From contig JAJZNM010000033.1 of the NCBI GenBank assembly GCA_021852325.1, positions 1 through 5,562 of the forward strand: DNA of 5,562 bases. Reading direction: 5' to 3'. Position numbers and translations under genes: made by a program. Shown here piece after piece: positions 1 through 5,562 of the stretch. Each line of letters begins with the position of its first letter. Position 1 is the stretch's first letter. Origin of the DNA: Pseudomonadota bacterium (GTDB lineage: Bacteria; Pseudomonadota; Gammaproteobacteria; JAKAQQ01). A model generated the notes under the pieces. The model was not told where the DNA came from. It did no database searches and was given only the letters and a program-made list of their open reading frames with translations.

Positions 1-536
1 GTGACGAGATGCCCCACTTCGAGACCGGCAAGCGCCGTCTCGAGCTGGCCGCCTGGGCTCGTGTGGACATGGAGTTCGGGGTTGCGTTCATGCGGCGCAT
101 TGGCCAGGGCGTAGGCACGGACGAGGTTTTTGAGACGCAAAAGGACGAACTGCCCCGGCGCGAACGTGAAGGGTTGCACGATAGGCAGGCGCAGTTCCAG
201 CCGGTAGATCTCGCGGGACAGCCGGGTGATCCCGACCACCCGGGCCGGAATCGCGGGCGCCCGCCCGGGCCCCCAATCGAGACGGAGCACGAGATCGGCT
301 ACCGGGTGGCGCGCGCAGATGAGGATCTCGCCTGGGCCGATGAGTCCCTGTGCCGGAGGTTCGTCCACATCGGGCGCGCACATGCCGGCCAAGAGCTCGG
401 CACGGCAGAGGCCACAGTGCCCGTGTCGGCAAAACGCGGGAAACTCGAGCCCGCCCTGCTCGAGTGCCTGTAAAATGGTGTCGGATGCGCTCGCCAGATA
501 GCGTTCGCCCGATGGTTGGAGCGTGATGTCGAACAT
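1..536 (-). CDS. [2Fe-2S] ferredoxin-FAD/NAD(P)H oxidoreductase, N-terminal part (runs off left edge)
   Basis: Reading the minus strand from the ATG at 536-534 gives 178 codons with no stop, so the gene is cut by the window edge. Residues 1-90 form a plant-type ferredoxin domain: Cys36, Cys41, Cys44 (C-x4-C-x2-C in FCRHGHCGLC) and Cys74 (ILICARHP) are the expected four cluster ligands. From residue 97 an FNR-type FAD domain begins, with the FAPGQFV strand (125-131), the flavin motif RAYALANAP (140-148) and the ELHVHTSPGG strand-turn (154-163). The missing part should be the NAD(P)-binding half. Family members (oxygenase reductase components, CDP-6-deoxy-glucoseen reductase-like proteins) pass electrons from NAD(P)H via FAD to the cluster and then to a partner enzyme. 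The partner cannot be told from here. The RxYS serine is Ala143. A GTG at 548-546 is an alternative start; no clear Shine-Dalgarno precedes the ATG. The gene is divergent from the membrane protein-pxpBC run. Confidence 0.9.
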   Translation of the reverse strand, partial: MFDITLQPSGERYLASASDTILQALEQGGLEFPAFCRHGHCGLCRAELLAGMCAPDVDEPPAQGLIGPGEILICARHPVADLVLRLDWGPGRAPAIPARVVGITRLSREIYRLELRLPIVQPFTFAPGQFVLLRLKNLVRAYALANAPHERNPELHVHTSPGGQLETALAGLEVGHLV

Positions 537-585
537 CGGATCGGGCACGGGCCGGTGCGCCCCCCAACTCGCGCGGAGAGACCTT
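537..585. promoter_or_regulatory. Divergent intergenic region between reductase and membrane-protein genes
   Basis: These 49 bases separate the two divergent starts, so promoters for both directions must lie in or around them. The stretch is strongly GC-rich and has no convincing -35/-10 pair on either strand. A TACACT hexamer on the minus strand (594-589) resembles a -10 box for the reductase but lacks a recognisable -35. A short inverted repeat, GATGT-N3-ACATC (525-537), overlaps the reductase start codon. The regulatory call rests on gene arrangement, not on a recognised site. Confidence 0.35.
575..578 (+). promoter_or_regulatory. Ribosome binding site deciding the membrane-protein start
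   Basis: GGAG, continuing as GGAGAGA, lies 7 bases upstream of the TTG at 586. The upstream in-frame GTG 523 and ATG 526 have no such site and would add about 21 polar residues unrelated to the hydrophobic body. This favours the TTG start. Confidence 0.5.
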
Positions 586-951
586 TTGAGTGTAGACCGG
601 ATCTGGTTCTGGGTGGAGGGGACGGGCTACGCGCTCGCGCTCGTCCTCGGTCTCGTGCTCGTCGTGAGGCTCGTCCGTGGCAAGACCCTGCCCCTCGCCT
701 TGGGGCTTGTGCATGGGTTTCTGGCCAGTACCGCGACTGCGATCCTGATCTTCCTCTTGACCCGGTTGCCGCATCCGATCCTCATCCTCGACGATGCGGC
801 ACTCTTTTTCGTGCTCGCGTTCCTGGGCGGGCTCGCGGTCTTGGGTCTCCAGTTCGCGCGGGTGCGCGCACCCGGGGTCCTCGTCTTTCTGCACGGCCTG
901 TTCGCGCTTTTTGCGCTCACGCTCCTCGTGATCGGCGCCCTGCGGCTCTAG
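586..951 (+). CDS. Small four-helix membrane protein, function unknown
   Basis: The product is about 121 residues from the TTG at 586 and is almost wholly hydrophobic. I see four likely membrane helices near residues 12-27, 35-58, 70-88 and 96-118. Positive charges (R28, R31, K33; R92, R94) sit in the loops after helices 1 and 3, which suggests both termini face outside. The two halves look duplicated: P36-x6-H43-G44-F-L-A and P96-x6-H103-G104-L-F-A occupy the same place in each half. No signal peptide, catalytic motif or heme-binding pattern was recognised; the paired intramembrane histidines are the only conspicuous polar residues. The stop is 10 bases before the pxpB ATG, so it is probably co-transcribed with pxpBC. 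It might assist uptake or anchoring for that pathway, but this is inference from position only. A longer start at 523 or 526 would overlap the divergent reductase gene. Confidence 0.75.
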   Translation: MSVDRIWFWVEGTGYALALVLGLVLVVRLVRGKTLPLALGLVHGFLASTATAILIFLLTRLPHPILILDDAALFFVLAFLGGLAVLGLQFARVRAPGVLVFLHGLFALFALTLLVIGALRL

Positions 952-961
952 CGGGGTGCCG

Positions 962-1618
962 ATGGAGGAACCCCAGACGTTCAACCTCGGCGAATCCGGA
1001 CTCCTCCTCTGCTGGGACCGCCCGCCGGATCCCCATCTGTCGCGCGAGATCGTCGAGCTTGGGCAAAGGCTCGCGCGCACGCCGCCCCCGGGGTTGATCG
1101 AATGGGTGCCCGGTCTCCGTTCGCTGGCCGTCTACTATGACCCGCTGAGGCTACAGCGTGAGACGCTGGCCGGATGGCTCCGCGAGCTCTGCCAGGGGAT
1201 CGCCCTGCCGGACGTGGATCCCTCCCCGCCTCTCGTCGTGCCGGTCCGCTATGGCGGGGTGTGGGGTCCGGATCTCGAAGCGGTCGCGCGGAAGAGCGGT
1301 CTCGAGTCGGAGGAGGTCATCCGGCTCCACACGGAAGCCGTGTTCGAAGTCGTCCTGATCGGCTTTGCGCCCGGGTTCCCCTATCTCGCGGGACTCCCGG
1401 AACCGCTTCGTTTGCCGCGGCGCACGAGCCCCCGCGCCCGGGTGGCGAAGGGCTCGGTTGCCGTCGCGGGGGCCTACACCGGGATCTATCCGCGCGAGGG
1501 ACCCGGCGGATGGTCGATCATCGGGCAGACCGCCTGGGAATGGTTCGATCCCGGGGATGAACCCCCGTGTCGCCTGGCACTTGGCGACCGGATCCGATTT
1601 TGCGTGGAGGTCCAATGA
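962..1618 (+). CDS. pxpB: 5-oxoprolinase subunit PxpB (KipI / allophanate hydrolase subunit 1 family)
   Basis: This 218-residue protein is a full-length member of the PxpB/KipI family, whose usual length is about 210-240. Recognisable blocks in order are VVPVRYGG..GPDLEAVA, IRLHTE, the signature GFAPGFPYLAGL (134-145), PRRTSPRARV, and GSVAVAGAYTGIYP (164-177) followed by GPGGWSIIGQT (180-190). With PxpC and PxpA it forms the cytoplasmic ATP-dependent 5-oxoprolinase, which converts 5-oxo-L-proline, ATP and water to L-glutamate, ADP and phosphate. The related domain in urea amidolyase/allophanate hydrolase systems is a less likely assignment because no amidase domain is attached. I chose the ATG at 962, five bases after a GGGG stretch (953-956); a GTG at 956 is an alternative that adds two residues. 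The stop TGA lies inside an ATGA overlap at 1615-1618, next to the pxpC start region. Confidence 0.93.
   Translation: MEEPQTFNLGESGLLLCWDRPPDPHLSREIVELGQRLARTPPPGLIEWVPGLRSLAVYYDPLRLQRETLAGWLRELCQGIALPDVDPSPPLVVPVRYGGVWGPDLEAVARKSGLESEEVIRLHTEAVFEVVLIGFAPGFPYLAGLPEPLRLPRRTSPRARVAKGSVAVAGAYTGIYPREGPGGWSIIGQTAWEWFDPGDEPPCRLALGDRIRFCVEVQ
1606..1610 (+). promoter_or_regulatory. Strong Shine-Dalgarno GGAGG before pxpC
   Basis: GGAGG lies inside the last codons of pxpB. It is 4 bases from an ATG at 1615 that is out of frame with pxpC, and 12 bases from the in-frame TTG at 1623. It is the best ribosome site at this junction but is not ideally spaced for any pxpC start. Confidence 0.5.
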
Positions 1619-1622
1619 GGGA

Positions 1623-2588
1623 TTGCACCTGAGCGCGCCACAGGCCGTGTGGGTGGAGGAGGCCCGGGGGCTCGTCACGATCCAGGATGGCGGGCGATGG
1701 GGCGCCCAGCGCCTCGGGGTGTCGGTCGGCGGCGCCATGGATGCGCGCGCGGCGATGCTCGCGAATGTCCTGGCTGGCAACCCCCGGGGTGCTGCACTCA
1801 TTGAACTCGGCTGGGATGCCGCGCTCACACTTTTGTTCCCGCAGGCGACCGGTTTGGCCCTGGCCGGAGCGGGCCTCGAGGCGTCGCTCGGGGAAGGCCG
1901 GATCCCCCCCTGGTCCCCTTGCCGGGTCGAACCCTCGAGCCTCGTCCGTATCCGGGTCACCCACGGACGGTTTGGGTATCTCGCCTGTACGGGAGGGTTC
2001 AGCCTGCCTTCTGTCTTCGGTGGCAGGGGGACGGACCTGCGCTCAGGATTCGGCGGGATCGGGGGTCGTGCGCTCCGTTCCGGGGACCGGCTTCCACTCG
2101 GAGATGAAGCCCCCGGACTCCCGTCGCACCGAGGTGCACTGGCGATGGAACTGCGGCCGCCGTACCATCGGGATCCCACGCTCCGCCTCCTCCCGGGAAG
2201 CCACTGGGTCTCTTTCCCGGAGGCTTCGCGTGCGGTCTTTCTCGGCGCCTCCTATGCCGTCACCGCCGTATCGGACCGGATGGGATACCGCCTGTCCGGG
2301 CCACCCGTGGCCCCGAATCCGGGGCTTGAGGTCGAGTCCGAACCGGTGACCGGAGGCAGCGTCCAGATCCCCCTCGATGGTGAGCCCATCGTGCTCATGG
2401 CCGACCGGCCGACGGTTGGGGGTTATCCCCGGATCGGCGAAGTGTTGGCCGCGGATCTCCCGCTTTTAGCACAGCTTCGTCCGGGGGATCGGGTCCGTTT
2501 CCGGGAGGTGGGCCACGCGGAGGCCGTTCAGGACCTGAGAAACTTTGAGGCAGCACTCCGGCGGCTCGAGATCGCCTTGCACGGCTGA
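1623..2588 (+). CDS. pxpC: 5-oxoprolinase subunit PxpC (KipA / allophanate hydrolase subunit 2 family)
   Basis: About 321 residues from TTG 1623, within the family range of roughly 310-345. Family blocks run the length of the protein: GLVTIQDGGRWG (16-27), GVSVGGAMDARAAMLAN (32-48), GRGTDLRSGFGGIGGRAL, DRMGYRLSG, QIPLDGEPIVLMADRPTVGGYP (from 248 to 269), and a closing LAQLRPGDRVRF. It is the partner of PxpB; the pair supplies the carboxylase/hydrolase-like half of 5-oxoprolinase, and PxpA is also required. PxpC lacks an ATG near the expected N-terminus. Candidates are TTG 1623 (chosen), CTG 1629 with GAGGG seven bases upstream, GTG 1647, and ATG 1557, which would add 22 residues and overlap pxpB by 62 bases. 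No frameshift or internal stop is seen. The close junction implies translational coupling to pxpB. Product confidence is high; the exact start is uncertain. Confidence 0.92.
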   Translation: MHLSAPQAVWVEEARGLVTIQDGGRWGAQRLGVSVGGAMDARAAMLANVLAGNPRGAALIELGWDAALTLLFPQATGLALAGAGLEASLGEGRIPPWSPCRVEPSSLVRIRVTHGRFGYLACTGGFSLPSVFGGRGTDLRSGFGGIGGRALRSGDRLPLGDEAPGLPSHRGALAMELRPPYHRDPTLRLLPGSHWVSFPEASRAVFLGASYAVTAVSDRMGYRLSGPPVAPNPGLEVESEPVTGGSVQIPLDGEPIVLMADRPTVGGYPRIGEVLAADLPLLAQLRPGDRVRFREVGHAEAVQDLRNFEAALRRLEIALHG

Positions 2589-2606
2589 GGCCGTGCGCGC
2601 TATCCT
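2577..2606 (+). promoter_or_regulatory. Weak candidate sigma-70-type promoter for the propeller gene
   Basis: TTGCAC (2577-2582) and TATCCT (2601-2606) are separated by 18 bases and end 40 bases before the ATG at 2647. They match the consensus at 3 of 6 and 4 of 6 positions. The -35-like half overlaps the end of pxpC and the hairpin at 2579-2596. This is the only plausible pair in the short gap. Confidence 0.25.
2579..2596 (+). terminator. Hairpin spanning the pxpC stop codon (possible weak or factor-assisted terminator)
   Basis: GCACGGC-TGAG-GCCGTGC is a perfect 7-bp inverted repeat with a 4-base loop; the pxpC stop TGA (2586-2588) lies in the loop. No T-run follows, so it is not a canonical intrinsic terminator. 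It could slow polymerase, protect the mRNA 3' end, or be chance in GC-rich DNA. Confidence 0.4.
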
Positions 2607-2632
2607 CAGGCGCGTGATCTCCCCCACCGCCC

Positions 2633-2636
2633 GAGG
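2633..2636 (+). promoter_or_regulatory. Ribosome binding site for the propeller gene
   Basis: GAGG lies 10 bases before the ATG at 2647. The alternative in-frame GTG at 2614 has only an AGG three bases upstream, so the ATG is preferred; it also puts the signal peptide at a normal distance from the start. Confidence 0.4.
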
Positions 2637-2646
2637 TTCCCTGCTC

Positions 2647-5562
2647 ATGTCGCAAGCCCGCCTTCTCGGAGCCGCCTTGCTCGCTTTTGCCCTCGCCACC
2701 GGGTCATTGGCCACCCCCGCCTTCGGGAAGGAACCCCTAAGTCCGGCGCTCTATCGCGCTCTCCACTACCGTTTCATCGGGCCGGGCAGTGGCCGGCTGA
2801 GCGCCGTGGCTGGCATTCCCGGCAACCCCTGGATCTACTATCTCGGGGCTGCATCCGGCGGCATCTGGAAGACCACGGACGGGGGAATCCACTGGAAGCC
2901 GGTCTTCGATCACGAAAAGGTCCAGTCGATCGGGGCGCTGGCCATCGATCCGGGACGGCCCGAGGTGGTCTGGGCGGGAACCGGTGAAACCTTCTACATC
3001 CGGCCTACGACCTCGATCGGCAACGGGATTTACCGCTCGGACGACGGCGGGAAAACCTGGCGCCATCTCGGGCTCGCAAAGACCGGGCGCATCGCGCGCA
3101 TCGTGGTCGATCCCACCAATGCCCGCCGGGTCTACGTCTGCGCCACGGGCAGCGGGTTCGGTCCGTCGAAGCACCGGGGAGTCTACCGCACGACGGACAA
3201 TGGCCGCCACTGGACCCGGGTCCTCTTCGTCAATCCGGAAACCGGCTGCTCGGATCTTGCCATCGATCCGGCGGATCCGCACATCCTGCTGGCCGGGATG
3301 TGGCAGTTTCACATCTACCCGTGGGACCTCGACAGCGGCGGTCCCGGGAGCGGGGTGTACCTGAGCCATAACGGTGGGCGCACCTGGACCCACCTCGTGG
3401 ACGACGGCCTGCCCAAGGGGCCGCTCGGCAAGATCGCGGTTGCCATCTCGGCGAGTGACCCCGACATCTTTTACACATTGATCCAGGACGGTCCGCCGGG
3501 GCTTTACCGGTCGATCGACCGTGGCCTCCACTGGACCCTCGTGAGCCATAACCACTCGATGGAGGAGCGCCCGCCGTACTACACGCGGTTTGCGATCTCC
3601 CCGGACAACCCGGATCGACTCTATTTCATTTCGACCAACTTCACGACTTCGAGAAACGGTGGACGCACACTCCGTTTCGAACATTGCGGGTGTGGGGACA
3701 ACCACGATTTCTGGATCGACCCCAAGGATCCGAAGCGGATGATCATCACGGATGACGAGGGAGCGAGCGTCACCCTCGATGGCTGGAAGCGCTACCAGGT
3801 GATCACGCTGCCCGACTCGCAGATCTATCACGTCTACACGGACCGGGCCATCCCCTTCAACGTCTATGCGAACCGTCAGGACGGCTACTCCTACCGGATC
3901 CCCTCGAATACCCGCACGGAAACCCCGATCACGCCCGCGTTCTGGACCTCTGTGGGCGGTTGCGAGAGCGGGTTCGCCATTCCGGATATCCGGAACAACA
4001 ACATCGTCTGGTCGGGCTGCTACGAGGGCGGGCTCAGCCGGTTCAACATCAAGCGAGGCGAAGGCCGCACGGTCTCCGTCTTTCCGCTCGCGGGATATGG
4101 CTGGCCGCCCAAGGCCCTGCCCGACCGCTGGGATTTCGTGTTCCCGATCGCGCTTTCCCCCGAGAACCCGGACACGGTGTATGTGGGCAGCCAGTACGTG
4201 TATGAAACCCGCAACGGGGGGCAAAGCTGGCAGCGCATCAGCCCGGATCTCACGCTCAACCGCAAACGCGATGAGGGCTCTTCGGGCGGTGTCACGATCG
4301 ACAATCTGGGTGCCTTCAATGCCATGTCGCTTTCGATCATCGCCCCCTCGCCACTCCGCCGGGGCATGATCTGGACCGGCGGGTACGATGGACAGGTCCA
4401 TCTCACGCTCGATGGCGGCCACGACTGGCATGACGTGACCCCGAACGGCCTCCCGCCGCTCGGGACCGTCACCAGCATCTATCCGTCCCACACCGACCCC
4501 AACCGGGCGTATGTCTCGATCGACCGTCACCTCCTCGGTGATCCGAGGCCCTACATCTTCGTGACCGAGAACGATGGCCGGAGCTGGCACCGGATCACCC
4601 GCGGGTTGCCGACGAACGTGTTCTCCTATGTGCACTGTGTGACCGGGGATTCCCTCGATCCAGGCCTCCTTTTTGCGGGCACGGAAAACGCGCTCTACTG
4701 GAGTCCCGACCGGGGGCATCACTGGTACCCGTTGCAGAACAACCTGCCCCATGCGCCGGTTTACTGGCTCACTGTCCAGCCCGTGGCCCAGGATCTCGTG
4801 GTGGCCACCTACGGCCGCGGCATCTACATCCTGAGCGACCTCAACTCACTCGCAGCCCTCGCGCACGCAGTCCGTGCCGGACATCCCGTCCTCTTCCCGC
4901 TCCGCACCGCCTGGCGTTTCCATCATGTTGCCGCGCCGCGTGCAGCACCGGATTTCGCGGCGAATGGACACAACCCGCCTTACGGGGCCACGATCGATTT
5001 CTATCTGCCCCACAAGCCGAGACGCCCGGTTCGCCTCGTGATCCACTCGCCCGGCGGGAAGATCATCCGGGTGTTCTCGAATGCACCCGGAACCGCGCGT
5101 GCCAACCGTCTGCCCGCCCTCTCCCGCGGGATCAACCGGTTCGTCTGGGATCTCCGTTACGCTCCGGTCGATGGGGTCGGCGAATGCGCAGGGTCAGGCA
5201 GCTGCACCGGCAAGCTGCGGCTCCCCCCACCCCAAGCCCCCTGGGTGACCACAGGTCCCAAGGGCTATCGCCACATCGTGAGCTGGGATCTCGATCTCAC
5301 CCACCGGGGTCCCCTCGCGGTTCCCGGCCAGGACCGGGTCACGCTCGAAATCGGCACCACCCGCTCGAGCCAGCCGCTCTGGGTCCGGAAAGATCCCTAC
5401 TCGAGCGGCAGTCTCGCGGATATCCGTTCGCAGGTCACCTTCTCGCTTGCGATCGAATCGAAGATCAACTCAACCGTCCACCTGATCAATGAAATCGAAT
5501 GGATGCGAAAGACCCTCGCCGGGATCGAGGCCCGCCTCGTGGCCGACGGTAACCATCCGGCC
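2647..5562 (+). CDS. Exported BNR/Asp-box beta-propeller protein (VPS10/sortilin-like, glycosyl-hydrolase-fold), C-terminus cut off
   Basis: The frame is open from ATG 2647 to the window edge, giving 972 residues. Residues 1-27 are a Sec-type signal peptide (R5, hydrophobic 6-22, likely cleavage near Ala-Phe-Gly27); there is no lipobox cysteine. Asp-box hairpins (S/T-x-D-x-G-x-T/S-W, some degenerate) end at W83, W138, W189, W247, W296, L342, W528, W594, W647 and W693, suggesting two propeller clusters. Between them are family blocks DNHDFWIDPKDPKRM (351-365) and GGCESGF..GCYEGGLSR around 437-463. The propeller closes with ATYGRGIYILSD (720-731). A beta-sandwich-like tail follows, with NPPYGATIDFYL (776-787), GINRFVWDLRY (828-838) and QPLWVRKDP (909-917), then a helical stretch after 920. 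Family members are usually about 1000-1100 residues, so most of the protein is present. Substrate is unknown; 'glycosyl hydrolase' is often a fold-based name only. It probably binds or processes polymers outside the cytoplasm. Confidence 0.9.
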   Translation, partial: MSQARLLGAALLAFALATGSLATPAFGKEPLSPALYRALHYRFIGPGSGRLSAVAGIPGNPWIYYLGAASGGIWKTTDGGIHWKPVFDHEKVQSIGALAIDPGRPEVVWAGTGETFYIRPTTSIGNGIYRSDDGGKTWRHLGLAKTGRIARIVVDPTNARRVYVCATGSGFGPSKHRGVYRTTDNGRHWTRVLFVNPETGCSDLAIDPADPHILLAGMWQFHIYPWDLDSGGPGSGVYLSHNGGRTWTHLVDDGLPKGPLGKIAVAISASDPDIFYTLIQDGPPGLYRSIDRGLHWTLVSHNHSMEERPPYYTRFAISPDNPDRLYFISTNFTTSRNGGRTLRFEHCGCGDNHDFWIDPKDPKRMIITDDEGASVTLDGWKRYQVITLPDSQIYHVYTDRAIPFNVYANRQDGYSYRIPSNTRTETPITPAFWTSVGGCESGFAIPDIRNNNIVWSGCYEGGLSRFNIKRGEGRTVSVFPLAGYGWPPKALPDRWDFVFPIALSPENPDTVYVGSQYVYETRNGGQSWQRISPDLTLNRKRDEGSSGGVTIDNLGAFNAMSLSIIAPSPLRRGMIWTGGYDGQVHLTLDGGHDWHDVTPNGLPPLGTVTSIYPSHTDPNRAYVSIDRHLLGDPRPYIFVTENDGRSWHRITRGLPTNVFSYVHCVTGDSLDPGLLFAGTENALYWSPDRGHHWYPLQNNLPHAPVYWLTVQPVAQDLVVATYGRGIYILSDLNSLAALAHAVRAGHPVLFPLRTAWRFHHVAAPRAAPDFAANGHNPPYGATIDFYLPHKPRRPVRLVIHSPGGKIIRVFSNAPGTARANRLPALSRGINRFVWDLRYAPVDGVGECAGSGSCTGKLRLPPPQAPWVTTGPKGYRHIVSWDLDLTHRGPLAVPGQDRVTLEIGTTRSSQPLWVRKDPYSSGSLADIRSQVTFSLAIESKINSTVHLINEIEWMRKTLAGIEARLVADGNHPA

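Noticed and set aside
253..264. 12-bp palindrome GCGGGCGCCCGC
   Set aside because: It is made only of G and C inside a Gly/Arg/Ala/Pro-coding stretch of the reductase linker and is expected by chance at this composition.
9..473. A 154-codon open frame on the plus strand
   Set aside because: It is antisense to the reductase gene, whose four cluster cysteines and flavin motif are convincing. The translated product shows no domain.
88..1080. A 330-codon open frame on the minus strand
   Set aside because: It crosses the ferredoxin-reductase start, the divergent gap and the membrane-protein and pxpB starts in a different frame. Its product is Arg/Pro/Glu-rich low complexity with no family motif.
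1365..1622. Upstream extension of the pxpC frame inside pxpB
   Set aside because: The pxpC frame happens to be open back to 1365, but homology to PxpC begins only around 1647-1670 and the upstream residues are Arg/Pro-rich shadow sequence of pxpB. ATG 1557 is kept only as an alternative start.
1151..2179. A 342-codon open frame on the minus strand
   Set aside because: It is antisense to pxpB and pxpC, both supported by full-length family motifs. The product is Pro/Arg/Ser-rich with no recognisable domain.
3363..3552. Repeated 10-mer GAGCCATAAC at 3363-3372 and 3543-3552
   Set aside because: Both copies encode S-H-N within neighbouring blades of the propeller; this is repeat-protein similarity or chance and not a DNA-level repeat element.
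2737..4752. A 671-codon open frame on the minus strand
   Set aside because: It lies entirely antisense to the propeller gene, which has clear family motifs and a signal peptide. The antisense product is rich in V, R, D, P and E with no recognisable domain, typical of a shadow frame in GC-rich DNA.

Overview
This is a 5.56-kb window of GC-rich bacterial DNA (about two thirds G+C by eye). It is gene-dense, with short intergenic gaps and non-ATG starts. The gene set and codon use fit a free-living, high-GC Gram-negative bacterium, possibly a proteobacterium. No ribosomal or other strong phylogenetic marker is present, so that placement is a guess.

Layout. On the minus strand, bases 1-536 encode the N-terminal 178 residues of a flavin-dependent reductase with a plant-type [2Fe-2S] ferredoxin domain; its C-terminal half lies beyond the left edge. 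A gap of about 50 bases separates it from a plus-strand run of three tightly packed genes: a small four-helix membrane protein (586-951), pxpB (962-1618) and pxpC (about 1623-2588). PxpB and PxpC together form one component of the ATP-dependent 5-oxoprolinase PxpABC, which opens 5-oxoproline (pyroglutamate) to glutamate. The third subunit gene, pxpA, is not in the window. A perfect 7-bp hairpin spans the pxpC stop codon. After 58 bases a large exported beta-propeller protein of the BNR/Asp-box (VPS10/sortilin-like) type begins at 2647. It stays open to the right edge, with 972 residues visible, so its C-terminal end is missing.

How the genes relate. The membrane protein, pxpB and pxpC look like one transcription unit: gaps are 10 bases and about 4 bases, and pxpC start selection looks translationally coupled. 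The reductase is divergently transcribed, and nothing in the sequence ties its electron transfer to 5-oxoproline metabolism. The propeller protein probably has its own promoter near the end of pxpC and acts outside the cytoplasm.

The two largest real coding stretches at the edges (1-536 minus, 2647-5562 plus) have no stop codon inside the window. Several long open frames, including a 671-codon antisense frame over the propeller gene, are composition-driven shadows. I see no mobile element, CRISPR array, tRNA or rRNA, and no convincing evidence of a new defence or biosynthetic system. The most interesting points are the orphan pxpBC pair with its membrane partner, the awkward pxpC start, the internally duplicated membrane protein, and unusual residues in the reductase flavin site and the Asp-boxes.
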